Shown one piece after another: positions 39,040 to 46,556 of a stretch of 64,000 nucleotides of DNA. The DNA lies in assembly GCA_944325345.1 (NCBI GenBank), contig CALUZV010000007.1, forward strand, positions 62,001-126,000. The letters run 5' to 3'. The notes under the pieces are model-generated. The model was not told where the DNA came from. It made no database searches and was given only the letters and a program-made list of their open reading frames with translations. How positions within the stretch are numbered: position 1 is the first letter of the stretch; the number at the start of each line of letters is the position of its first letter. Source of the DNA: an uncultured Parabacteroides sp. (GTDB lineage: Bacteria > Bacteroidota > Bacteroidia > Bacteroidales > Tannerellaceae). A program made the translations under genes and the position numbers.

Positions 39040-40179
39040 TTGCAGGGCGAGAAAGACCGCGCCCGGAATAAATATCAGTGCTGCCGACGCGAGAAGCGCC
39101 ACTTGCAGCGAATACATGTCATTCAGCCAACCGATAAACGGCGCGATGGCTGCAAACATCAACCGGATGACAAAATTTCGGATCGATAGCACCGTAGCTC
39201 TCATTTCCGAGAATGTCATCTGGTTGATGTATCCTTTTAAAATAGGTGTCGCGAATCCCCGGAAGATATAAAAGAGCAACAATATCCCCAGCCCGACGTA
39301 CGTCAGATTATAGGCCAGCGCCACATACCCTCCCGCGATGACCGACAGAATCAGAATATTCATCTTATTCATCCCGAAAAGCTGCTCGACGCGGTCGGAG
39401 TAGAGCGCAGCCACTCCCACAGTCAGATTCAGCACCGTCCAGATGATTCCGTACCATTCCGTCGGCGTCTCGAGCTGCATGAGGACGGGCTGGACGAACC
39501 ACGCCATCGTCAATGTCGCCGCGCCTATGATGCCGGAATACATGATATTACAGCAAAGCTTCTTGTTCGTTACCAACGAGTATTTCAAGATGCGCAGAAT
39601 CTCTTCCCACGGGCTCTGCACCTTGTTCGCCGGCGCGTATTCCCTCAGCGCCATCGCCGCAGGTATTCCCACGAAAGCGACAAGCGTTTGCGCGTAGAAC
39701 GGATAGCGTAGCGAATAGACAGCCAGCAGTCCGCCGAAGATTCCGGCCACCGCCTCGGCGAAATTTCCAATCATCGTGATGCGTCCCTCGTATCTCAAGT
39801 ACAGATTTTCGCGTCCATGGTGCACGGTAGTGTCGTAGAGAAGCGCCGAATCCGCCCCGTTGATCATCGTCTGCCCAATGCCCAGCAGGATTTCCGCCAC
39901 GAGGAAGGCGGCGAACGTCTCCGTCAGCGAATAACACAGGTATCCCCCGAAAAAGAGCACGCACCCGGCCAGGATACACCGTTTGCGCCCCCAGACATCC
40001 GCCAGATAGCCCGACGGAACCTCGAGCGCGACCGCCGCGACGGAGTAAACGCTCTTCAAAATGAATACGTCTTGCAGTCCCAGTCTGTGTTCTTCGTAAA
40101 AAAGGACGATGATGGGCATCACGAGGGTGAACCACTTCGATAACTTCACCAAATAGAGGGCAATAAGGTTCCTTTGCAT
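39025..40179 (-). CDS. MFS transporter
   Basis: The 384-residue protein has about twelve hydrophobic segments and the MFS loop 2-3 signature GYLADVWGRKRCILAG. The subfamily is not recognisable; substrate unknown. The 3' end overlaps the esterase gene by 15 bp in convergent orientation, and the 5' end faces paaK across a region filled by palindrome array 6. Confidence 0.9.
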   Translation of the reverse strand: MQRNLIALYLVKLSKWFTLVMPIIVLFYEEHRLGLQDVFILKSVYSVAAVALEVPSGYLADVWGRKRCILAGCVLFFGGYLCYSLTETFAAFLVAEILLGIGQTMINGADSALLYDTTVHHGRENLYLRYEGRITMIGNFAEAVAGIFGGLLAVYSLRYPFYAQTLVAFVGIPAAMALREYAPANKVQSPWEEILRILKYSLVTNKKLCCNIMYSGIIGAATLTMAWFVQPVLMQLETPTEWYGIIWTVLNLTVGVAALYSDRVEQLFGMNKMNILILSVIAGGYVALAYNLTYVGLGILLLFYIFRGFATPILKGYINQMTFSEMRATVLSIRNFVIRLMFAAIAPFIGWLNDMYSLQVALLASAALIFIPGAVFLALQLRLR

Positions 40180-40235
40180 TGTTTTTCGTCTGTTTTACTT
40201 GTCAAAAACCGGCTGCAAAGGTAGGAAAAAAGCCA

Positions 40236-40461
40236 TTTTACCGCGCTAAAAACCATTTTTCAAATCTGAACGGAGGTTTTTACGCGCGTAAAACAGACTT
40301 TTCAGACCTAAAAAATAAGATTTACTGCGGTAAAAGGTATTTTTCAAACTTGCAGAGGCATTTTTACTGCGGTAAAGTGGTCTTTTCAATATTGAAAGGA
40401 GTATTTTACTGCGGTAAAAATCATTTTTCACATTTGAAAAATGGGTTTTACGCGCGTAAAA
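40236..40461. repeat. Palindrome array 6 (exact 21-bp alternating palindromes), eleven centres
   Basis: Strong palindromes TTTTACGCGCGTAAAA or TTTACTGCGGTAAA are centred at 40243.5, 40285.5, 40327.5, 40369.5, 40411.5 and 40453.5: five spacings of exactly 42. Half way between each pair lies a second type, for example TTTCAATATTGAAA at 40390.5 and ATTTTTCACATTTGAAAAAT at 40432.5, also at 40264.5, 40306.5 and 40348.5. This is the only array located between divergent genes. Confidence 0.95.
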
Positions 40462-40527
40462 ATCCGCTGCGGCTTTCAATATAGCCAAAAAAGCGGGCAA
40501 AAATATTGGGTTTATCAGCAAAAAGCG

Positions 40528-40535
40528 TACCTTTG
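40528..40535 (+). promoter_or_regulatory. -7 promoter element for paaK
   Basis: TACCTTTG with TTG at 40506-40508, 19 bp apart; long leader of about 75 nt before the ATG. Confidence 0.7.
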
Positions 40536-40609
40536 CCGCAAAAGTTATTTTTAACAACAAAGCAATTTAGAATTAAACAAGGTTAATCTAATTTTTAATC
40601 GCAAATACC

Positions 40610-41911
40610 ATGTATTGGAATGAGACAATCGAATGTATGAGCCGCGACGAAATGCGGAAATTGCAGAGCATCCGCCTGCGCCGGGTGGTGGAACACGCTT
40701 ACCATAATTCCCCCTTCTATCGGAAAAAAATGCAAGAGATGGGGTTGGAACCCGGGGATATCCAAACAATCGATGATATTGTAAAACTGCCGTTTACGGT
40801 GAAGCAAGACCTGCGCGACAACTATCCGTTCGGGTTGATGGCCGTGCCGATGTCTGAAATCGTCCGCCTACATGCCTCGTCGGGGACAACCGGGAAGCCG
40901 ATAGTCGTCGGTTATACACGGAAAGACCTTGGAATCTGGGCGGAAGCCGTTTCACGCTGCTTGTATGCCTTTGGCTTCAACCGGAATGACTTGGTACAGG
41001 TGTCATACGGCTATGGCCTGTTCACCGGAGGGCTGGGCCTGCACGCAGGAGTGGAAAACATCGGCGGGACCGTGATTCCGATGAGCAGCGGCAACACGCA
41101 AAAACAAATCCAACTGATGCACGACTTCGGGGCGAAGGGTTTGGCCTGCACGCCATCCTACGCGCTCTACCTCGCAGAGACAATCCACAATTCCGGAATA
41201 CCTTTGGAGGAATTCCAACTCCGTATCGGCGCCTTCGGAGCCGAGCCGTGGACGGAAAATATGCGCAAAGAGCTGGAGGAAAAGCTGAACATCAAAGCGT
41301 ATGACATTTACGGACTGACGGAAATCAGCGGGCCCGGAGTCGGAGGCGAATGCGAATGCCAGAACGGCACCCATCTCTGGGAAGACCATTTCTTCCCGGA
41401 AATCATAGACCCGGTAACGCTGCAACCCGTCGAGCCGGGGCAGGAGGGAGAGCTTGTCTTCACGACGTTGACGAAAGAAGGGATGCCGATGATCCGTTAT
41501 CGCACGCGAGACCTGACGCACCTGATTTACGATAAATGCGATTGCGGGCGGACGGCGGTTCGCATGGGCCGAATCTTGGGCCGAAGCGACGATATGCTGA
41601 TTATCCGAGGCGTGAACGTATTCCCGTCGCAGGTAGAATCGGTAATTCTGGAATTGCCAGAGTTCGAAGCCCACTATTTAATTATTGTAGATCGCGTGAA
41701 CAATACCGATACCTTCCAAATCCAAGTCGAAGTACGTCCGGAATACTACAGCGACGAGATGAACAAGATGTTGGCGCTGAAGAAAAAGATAACCAACCGC
41801 ATCCAGAGTGTCGTCGGCCTGCAGCCGGATATCAAAATCGTCGAACCCCGCAGTATCGAGCGGAGTATGGGCAAGGCAAAGCACGTGATAGATAAACGAA
41901 AACTTTCATAA
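40610..41911 (+). CDS. paaK: Phenylacetate-CoA ligase
   Basis: The 433-residue adenylate-forming enzyme shows RLHASSGTTGKPIVVGYT (ATP-binding motif), AYDIYGLTEISGPGVGGEC and the C-terminal GRSDDMLIIRGVNVFPSQVE. It activates aryl-acetates with CoA. In Bacteroidales it commonly precedes an ACT-domain gene, as here, and works with indolepyruvate-type ferredoxin oxidoreductases that interconvert aryl-acetates and aromatic amino acids; those are not in the window. Next gene 18 nt downstream. Confidence 0.93.
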   Translation: MYWNETIECMSRDEMRKLQSIRLRRVVEHAYHNSPFYRKKMQEMGLEPGDIQTIDDIVKLPFTVKQDLRDNYPFGLMAVPMSEIVRLHASSGTTGKPIVVGYTRKDLGIWAEAVSRCLYAFGFNRNDLVQVSYGYGLFTGGLGLHAGVENIGGTVIPMSSGNTQKQIQLMHDFGAKGLACTPSYALYLAETIHNSGIPLEEFQLRIGAFGAEPWTENMRKELEEKLNIKAYDIYGLTEISGPGVGGECECQNGTHLWEDHFFPEIIDPVTLQPVEPGQEGELVFTTLTKEGMPMIRYRTRDLTHLIYDKCDCGRTAVRMGRILGRSDDMLIIRGVNVFPSQVESVILELPEFEAHYLIIVDRVNNTDTFQIQVEVRPEYYSDEMNKMLALKKKITNRIQSVVGLQPDIKIVEPRSIERSMGKAKHVIDKRKLS

Positions 41912-41929
41912 CAATAAAAGAACACCGCC

Positions 41930-42355
41930 ATGTTAATCAAACAGCTATCTATTTTCCTTGAAAACAAGAAAGGCCGCTTTACGGAAGTGGCCAAATTGTT
42001 GGGCGAAGCAGGTATAAACATGTCTGCATTCACGGTTTCCGAGAATTCGGATTTCGGAATCCTTCGCCTGATTGTGTCGGATACCGACAAGGCTATCCAG
42101 GTATTACGCGAGCATCTGTATGCCGTCAGCGTCGCCGATGTCATCTGCCTGCATTGCCCCAACCAGCCGGGCGCTTTGGCTAAGGCGATGGAAATTATTA
42201 CGGCGGCAGGTGTTTTCGTCGAATATATGTATGCGTTTTCCGAGGGAGCTGCGGCCAACGTTATCATTCGTCCTGATAACATCGAGCGTTGTGCCGAAGT
42301 CTTGACCGAAAACAAATTGGAGTTGATAGCGGCAAGCGAGCTCTATAGACTCTGA
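41930..42355 (+). CDS. ACT-domain protein (two ACT repeats)
   Basis: The 141-residue protein consists of two ACT domains, the first starting KQLSIFLENKKGRFTEVAKLL and the second CLHCPNQPGALAKAMEII. ACT domains bind amino acids. Its place behind paaK suggests it senses an aromatic amino acid and modulates that enzyme or its partner oxidoreductase; this is inference. No catalytic domain is attached. Confidence 0.88.
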   Translation: MLIKQLSIFLENKKGRFTEVAKLLGEAGINMSAFTVSENSDFGILRLIVSDTDKAIQVLREHLYAVSVADVICLHCPNQPGALAKAMEIITAAGVFVEYMYAFSEGAAANVIIRPDNIERCAEVLTENKLELIAASELYRL

Positions 42356-42370
42356 TGCGATTAGGATTAA

Positions 42371-42447
42371 GAATTATGAATTGTGGATGGGAAGGAGATA
42401 AAAAGTCTTTCTAATTCATAATTCATAATTCATAATTCATAAATTAT
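42371..42447. repeat. AATTCATAATTC repeat hairpin after the ACT gene
   Basis: GAATTATGAATT (42371-42382) faces a run of four AATTCATAATTC-like units (42413-42443). The inverted arrangement would form a stem and may act as terminator. It resembles the AATTGACAATTG family in design but not in sequence. Confidence 0.65.
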
Positions 42448-42480
42448 TACGTTTCTTTTTTTTCTTCCGTTTTTTCTCCG

Positions 42481-42488
42481 TACATTCG
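42481..42488 (+). promoter_or_regulatory. -7 promoter-like element for bamD
   Basis: TACATTCG differs from TAnnTTTG at one position and lies 21 nt before the ATG. Confidence 0.5.
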
Positions 42489-42509
42489 CACGCTTAAAAG
42501 TATTGTTGA

Positions 42510-43319
42510 ATGAAAAAGATTGTTTTTTCCTTACTGATGAGTGCGGTCTTGCTGTCTTCCTGCGGCGAATACAACAAGATTTTGAAGAGCACAGACTATG
42601 AATTAAAATATTCATACGCAAAGAAATATTTCAATGCAAAGCAGTATAGCCGATCCATAACGCTCCTCGAGGAGTTAGTTACGATTTTCAAAGGAACGGC
42701 TCACGCCGAGGAATCCCTCTATCTGCTGGCTCAAAGTTACTATGGGCAAGAAGACTACCAAACCGCAGCGCAATACTTTGAAACTTACTACAAGACTTAT
42801 CCCAAGGGCGAGTTCACGGAACTGTCCCGTTACTATTCAGGTTACGGCCTCTATCTGGATTCTCCGATTCCCGAACTCGACCAATCCCAGACATACAAAG
42901 CTATCGAGCAATTGCAGCTCTACCTCGAGTATTATCCCCAGAGCGAGCGTGCCCCGGAAGCCCAGCGCATCCTTTTCGAATTACAGGAGAAGCTTGCGCT
43001 CAAGGAGTTGATGGCTACGCGCTTGTATTTCAATTTGGGTACTTACATGGGTAACAATTATCTCTCGGCTGTCATTACGGCGCAGAATGCGTTGAAGAAC
43101 TATCCGTTCTCGAAATATCGCGAGGAGTTCATGTTCTTAATCGCGCGTTCGAAATACGAACTGGCACTGGTCAGCGTCGATGAAAAGCTGCAAGGCCGAT
43201 ACCGCGACGTGGTGGATGAGTACTACAACTACACGAACGAATACCCCGAGGGCAAGTACCTGAAGGAAGTCAAAAAATTCTACGATTACGCAAGCAAACG
43301 TATAACAGATACTTATTAA
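42510..43319 (+). CDS. bamD: Outer membrane protein assembly factor BamD
   Basis: The 269-residue lipoprotein (lipobox LLSSC, lipid-modified C18) is built of TPR-like helical repeats such as YSYAKKYFNAKQYSRSITLL and LLAQSYYGQEDYQTAAQYFE. BamD is the essential lipoprotein partner of BamA in inserting beta-barrel proteins into the outer membrane. In Bacteroidales it is followed by the Rpb6/omega gene and DUF4293 gene, exactly as here. Confidence 0.93.
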   Translation: MKKIVFSLLMSAVLLSSCGEYNKILKSTDYELKYSYAKKYFNAKQYSRSITLLEELVTIFKGTAHAEESLYLLAQSYYGQEDYQTAAQYFETYYKTYPKGEFTELSRYYSGYGLYLDSPIPELDQSQTYKAIEQLQLYLEYYPQSERAPEAQRILFELQEKLALKELMATRLYFNLGTYMGNNYLSAVITAQNALKNYPFSKYREEFMFLIARSKYELALVSVDEKLQGRYRDVVDEYYNYTNEYPEGKYLKEVKKFYDYASKRITDTY

Positions 43320-43342
43320 TAACTTACAATAACTACAGAGTA

Positions 43343-43687
43343 ATGGATTACAGAAAGACAAACGCTCCTTCGAATACGGTAACCCGTGATATGATGGATT
43401 TGTGCAAGGACACGGGCAACGTATATGAAACAGTGGCAATCATTGCAAAGCGGGCTAATCAGATTAGCGTGGACATGAAACAAGATCTGGAAAAGAAACT
43501 CCAAGAGTTCGCCTCTTTTAATGATAATCTGGAAGAGGTCTTTGAAAACCGTGAACAAATCGAGATTTCTCGCTACTACGAGAAGCTCCCCAAACCTACG
43601 CTGATTGCGACCCAGGAATACATCGACGGGAAAATCTATTATCGCAATCCGGCGAAGGAAAAAGACAATATCAATACGGCTAATTAA
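43343..43687 (+). CDS. RNA polymerase omega/Rpb6-type subunit
   Basis: The 114-residue protein has the Rpb6/omega-like core NVYETVAIIAKRANQISVDMK and a Bacteroidota-specific tail ending KPTLIATQEYIDGKIYYRNP. It is the divergent omega subunit of this phylum, a small chaperone of the beta' subunit. It lies 23 nt after bamD and 14 nt before the DUF4293 gene. Confidence 0.88.
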   Translation: MDYRKTNAPSNTVTRDMMDLCKDTGNVYETVAIIAKRANQISVDMKQDLEKKLQEFASFNDNLEEVFENREQIEISRYYEKLPKPTLIATQEYIDGKIYYRNPAKEKDNINTAN

Positions 43688-43701
43688 TCGAAGGAGGCAA
43701 G

Positions 43702-44172
43702 ATGATTCAACGAATTCAGACTGTTTACCTCCTCATCATCTCCGTGTTGATGATCGTCCTCCTGTTTCTCCCCTTGGCTACCGTCCAGGTGGGGGAAACC
43801 TTCTATTCGTTCAACGCGGCTGGGCTTTATACGATGCTCGCCGAGGAACCGGAGCTTGTTTTTCCGGCTTGGGGACTGTTCATCTTGACGGCTGCGATTG
43901 CGATTCTGGCGCTGGTGATTATTTTCTTGTTCAAGCGGCGGATTTTGCAGATTCGCATGTGTGTTTTTAATGCGCTGCTGATGATTGGGTTTTATGCGCT
44001 GTTTGCAATTATCCTTTGGAAGGTGAAGGAGGGGGCCGGATTGGAGGCTTTCTCGTTCACGGGGCAGATAGGGCTGACTTTCCCGTTCATTTGCATCATT
44101 CTTGATTATTTGGCGATAAGAAACATCGGTGCGGACGAGGCTCTTGTCCGTTCATTGGAGAGATTGCGATAG
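43702..44172 (+). CDS. DUF4293 membrane protein
   Basis: The 156-residue protein has four transmembrane helices (about 5-25, 50-73, 81-103, 118-137) and the conserved start MIQRIQTVYLLIISVLM of the DUF4293 family, found almost only in Bacteroidota. Function unknown. It closes the bamD-omega transcription unit and is followed by a strong intrinsic terminator. Confidence 0.9.
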   Translation: MIQRIQTVYLLIISVLMIVLLFLPLATVQVGETFYSFNAAGLYTMLAEEPELVFPAWGLFILTAAIAILALVIIFLFKRRILQIRMCVFNALLMIGFYALFAIILWKVKEGAGLEAFSFTGQIGLTFPFICIILDYLAIRNIGADEALVRSLERLR

Positions 44173-44206
44173 ATTCGCGGTCATAGTTTTTGGTTTTTAG
44201 TTAGTT

Positions 44207-44241
44207 GGCGCGTTGGAAGTTATCCAGCGCGCCTTTTTTTT
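44207..44241 (+). terminator. Intrinsic terminator after the bamD-omega-DUF4293 unit
   Basis: GGCGCGTTGG (44207-44216) pairs with CCAGCGCGCC (44224-44233) with one G-T pair, loop of 7 nt, followed by eight T. Confidence 0.93.
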
Positions 44242-44289
44242 GCACTTGCGGCGGGGAGGCGGGTCTCCGACGGGCGAAGTTGGGTGGTT

Positions 44290-45264
44290 TCAGCGCATCC
44301 GGTAGTCTTCGAGGGACTTGAAGCCATTGGCGAAGGCCTGCACGTCCATCCTTTTCTTCCCGGCCAGCTGGATGCTCCGGAGCGAGAGGTATCCGTCGGT
44401 CGTGGCTACCTTCACGCTGTCCTTCCGGTCGTGGATGATGGTGCCGGACGGGTAGTTGTGCGCTGCGGGCAGCTTTTCCGCGTCGTAGATTTTGAGGGTG
44501 AGGCGGTTCCCGTCCTTGGATTCAAGCTCGGTCCAGGCGGCGGGATAGGGCGAGAGACCTCTGACGAAGTTATAGATGCGCTCGAGCGGCTGCGTCCAGT
44601 CGATGCGGCAAGTTTCCTTGAAGATTTTAGGGGCGGGATGGAGGATTTCGCCGGGTTTTAACAGGGTGCTCTGCTCCGTGCCCTCGACTTCGCCCGAAAG
44701 GATGAGGTCCACCGTCTCCGTTACCAGCTTTGCGCCCATCGACATCAGCTTGTCGTGCACCATGCCCACGTTGTCGGTATCGAGGATAGGCAACCGCTCC
44801 TGCCGGATTATCTTCCCCGTATCAATCTCATGCTTCAGGAAGAAGGTTGTTACCCCTGTCTCCCGTTCCCCATTGATTACAGCCCAGTTAATAGGTGCCG
44901 CGCCACGATATTGGGGCAAGAGCGATGCGTGCAGGTTAAAAGTCCCCAGCGGAGGTATGGCCCACACAACTTCAGGCAGCATTCGGAAAGCGACGACTAT
45001 CTGCAGGTCCGCCCTAAGCCTCCGCAGCTCTTCGATGAACGCCTCGTCCTTGAGCCGTTCCGGTTGCAGCACGGGAAGGCCCACCGACACGGCGTACTTC
45101 TTCACCTCGCTCTGCTGCAGCACACTGCCGTGCCGCCCCATCGGTTTGTCGGGCATCGTGATGACGCCGACGACATTATAGCCCCCTTCGACGAGCGCGC
45201 GAAGGCTCTCGACAGCAAACTCCGGCGTCCCCATATAAACGATTCGTAAGTCTTTCTTCTCCAT
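44290..45264 (-). CDS. fmt: Methionyl-tRNA formyltransferase
   Basis: The 324-residue enzyme formylates initiator Met-tRNA. It has the start LRIVYMGTPEFAVESLRAL, the formyl-folate site FNLHASLLPQYRGAAPINWA with the catalytic Asn-His, and a C-terminal domain with the YNFVRGLSPYPAAWTE signature. The start at 45264 is preferred: an in-frame ATG at 45312 lies inside the -7 element TAATTTTG (45310-45317, minus strand). Confidence 0.96.
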   Translation of the reverse strand: MEKKDLRIVYMGTPEFAVESLRALVEGGYNVVGVITMPDKPMGRHGSVLQQSEVKKYAVSVGLPVLQPERLKDEAFIEELRRLRADLQIVVAFRMLPEVVWAIPPLGTFNLHASLLPQYRGAAPINWAVINGERETGVTTFFLKHEIDTGKIIRQERLPILDTDNVGMVHDKLMSMGAKLVTETVDLILSGEVEGTEQSTLLKPGEILHPAPKIFKETCRIDWTQPLERIYNFVRGLSPYPAAWTELESKDGNRLTLKIYDAEKLPAAHNYPSGTIIHDRKDSVKVATTDGYLSLRSIQLAGKKRMDVQAFANGFKSLEDYRMR

Positions 45265-45309
45265 CTTATCTTTATTTTTAAAATTGAATATTCGATTGCT
45301 TTCAGGTTC

Positions 45310-45317
45310 CAAAATTA
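45310..45317 (-). promoter_or_regulatory. -7 promoter element for fmt
   Basis: Minus-strand TAATTTTG matches TAnnTTTG and excludes the upstream ATG at 45312 as the start. Confidence 0.6.
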
Positions 45318-45457
45318 GGTCTTTTTAGAGAGTTTTCTTCTTAACGTATCTTTAAAAAACAGAATATTTCTATTTTGCAGGGCTGAAAATTGCCCCAAAA
45401 CTGCCGCGATCTGCATTTGTACCCTGTCATCAGTTAATCTTCGTATGCTTTTCCGAT

Positions 45458-45581
45458 GTTTTCCTGGTGAATTGTTAATCTTCGTTTGCTGATGTTATCT
45501 CGACTTAAACATCAAGCCATCTTCAAGCGAAGATATATGCTCTGCTCCCGTTTTCTGCACATCTTCACGTGAAGTGTGCAA
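45458..45581 (-). repeat. 124-bp dispersed intergenic repeat, copy B
   Basis: Inverted copy of 2671-2794, the same length without gaps. The two longest identical blocks are the 42 nt that begin TTGCACACTTCACGTGAAG and the segment ATAACATCAGCAAACGAAG plus ATTAACAATTC. The differences cluster in loops, so the palindromes are kept. Outside the copy a further ACGAAGATTAAC motif lies near 45433-45444. Confidence 0.85.
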
Positions 45582-45633
45582 AGATTCCTGTGCAAATACC
45601 CATTGCAGATTTTTTTTTCTCAAAAACAATCCG

Positions 45634-45641
45634 TACTTTTG
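45634..45641 (+). promoter_or_regulatory. -7 promoter element for the unknown 257-residue protein
   Basis: TACTTTTG matches TAnnTTTG, 33 nt before the ATG. Confidence 0.6.
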
Positions 45642-45674
45642 TCTCCGTAAAAATTTCTAATAATTCGCAGGACT

Positions 45675-46448
45675 ATGACTTATTTAAAAAATGATTGGGA
45701 AGATATTCCGTATCTAAAAGTTGAGTCAATTTCACTGACGAGGATGAGGAACGGCGAGTTTTACACCTTCCTTCGCCGTCTTTTGGATACGATGCCAATG
45801 ACAGAGAAGGAAAAACAGGAGGACGGCGGATGCTCCGCCCTGTTTGTATCCCCCGCTTTCAGGCGACGGATGGTCAAGAAGCTCGAACAGCTCAAAAGAT
45901 TGATTCGCGTCTCCAATGCACACGCCGAGACGGAATTGTTGAAGGAAATCGACCGCGACCGCGAGCGCGCCGTCCTATATATTTTGAACCGAGTAGATGC
46001 AGCCCGGATTTCGACCTCCGACGACGAGCGGAAGGCGGGCGAGGCCCTGTATGCTATCACCAAAAACTACAGCGGCATCACGCGCGTCTCCGCCGTGGAA
46101 AAAGCGGGCGTCATCGACAGCATGTTGTCCGAATTCAAGCAGCCGCAATTTGCGACGCATATCCAGTACTTCAAGATGGGTGAATCGCTCGGGAGATTGC
46201 AATTCCTCAACGAACAATACGAGGGAATGGCTGAAGTTCGGAACAAGAAGAAGACCGAGTTGAAAGAATCGACGAAAATCTATGACCTGCGCTTCGAGCT
46301 GAGTGTCATGTACCACGAAGTTACCGACCGCGCCTTCGCATCCAACCTGATAACGGGCAACAAAGAGGCGGAGTACTACGTCGAGCTGCTGAACACACGC
46401 ATCAAAGACTACAAGGAGAAGATGGCCAAGCGGGGAAAGCGCGTTTAA
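45675..46448 (+). CDS. Uncharacterised helical protein (DUF6261-like)
   Basis: The 257-residue soluble protein is rich in charged residues and predicted helices, with no signal or membrane segment. Motifs visible are LTRMRNGEFYTFLRRLL near the N terminus and LRFELSVMYHEVTDRAFA near the C terminus. It resembles the DUF6261-type proteins seen in single copies or small families in Bacteroidales, but I am not certain of that assignment. Function unknown. Confidence 0.6.
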   Translation: MTYLKNDWEDIPYLKVESISLTRMRNGEFYTFLRRLLDTMPMTEKEKQEDGGCSALFVSPAFRRRMVKKLEQLKRLIRVSNAHAETELLKEIDRDRERAVLYILNRVDAARISTSDDERKAGEALYAITKNYSGITRVSAVEKAGVIDSMLSEFKQPQFATHIQYFKMGESLGRLQFLNEQYEGMAEVRNKKKTELKESTKIYDLRFELSVMYHEVTDRAFASNLITGNKEAEYYVELLNTRIKDYKEKMAKRGKRV

Positions 46449-46460
46449 GGTATAAATTTA

Positions 46461-46530
46461 GACGCGGATGACGCGGATAACGCGGATTTTTCAAGTTGCT
46501 TGAATCCGTGTCATCCGCGTCATCCGCGTC
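46461..46530. terminator. Long GACGCGGAT-repeat hairpin between convergent genes
   Basis: Three direct 9-nt units (GACGCGGAT, GACGCGGAT, AACGCGGAT; 46461-46487) face their inverted complement (46503-46530), pairing at 26 of 28 positions. A small CAAG...CTTG hairpin fills the loop. It lies between the convergent unknown gene and the ClC gene and is likely a bidirectional terminator; the repeat-built arms are unusual. Confidence 0.75.
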
Positions 46531-46556
46531 TCTAACCGGTCCGGGTAAACCGTGTC

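Larger units (their letters stand above)
40180..40609 (+). other. 430-bp gene-free region between divergent genes
   Basis: Holds palindrome array 6 and the paaK promoter (-33 TTG 40506-40508, -7 TACCTTTG 40528-40535). Open frames of about 100 codons run through the array on both strands, but they only repeat a 14-residue unit dictated by the 42-bp period and have no start signals of their own. Confidence 0.65.
45265..45674. other. 410-bp gene-free region between divergent genes
   Basis: Contains the fmt promoter, the inverted copy B of the 124-bp repeat (45458-45581) and the promoter of the following unknown gene (TACTTTTG, 45634-45641). Nothing else is recognisable. Confidence 0.65.

Noticed and set aside
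40179..40560. About 100-codon frames on both strands in array 6, repeating a 14-residue unit
   Set aside because: The period of 42 bp is 14 codons, so one open unit keeps the whole array open on both strands. No promoter or start signal belongs to them. Array 7 (52744-53124) shows the same artefact.
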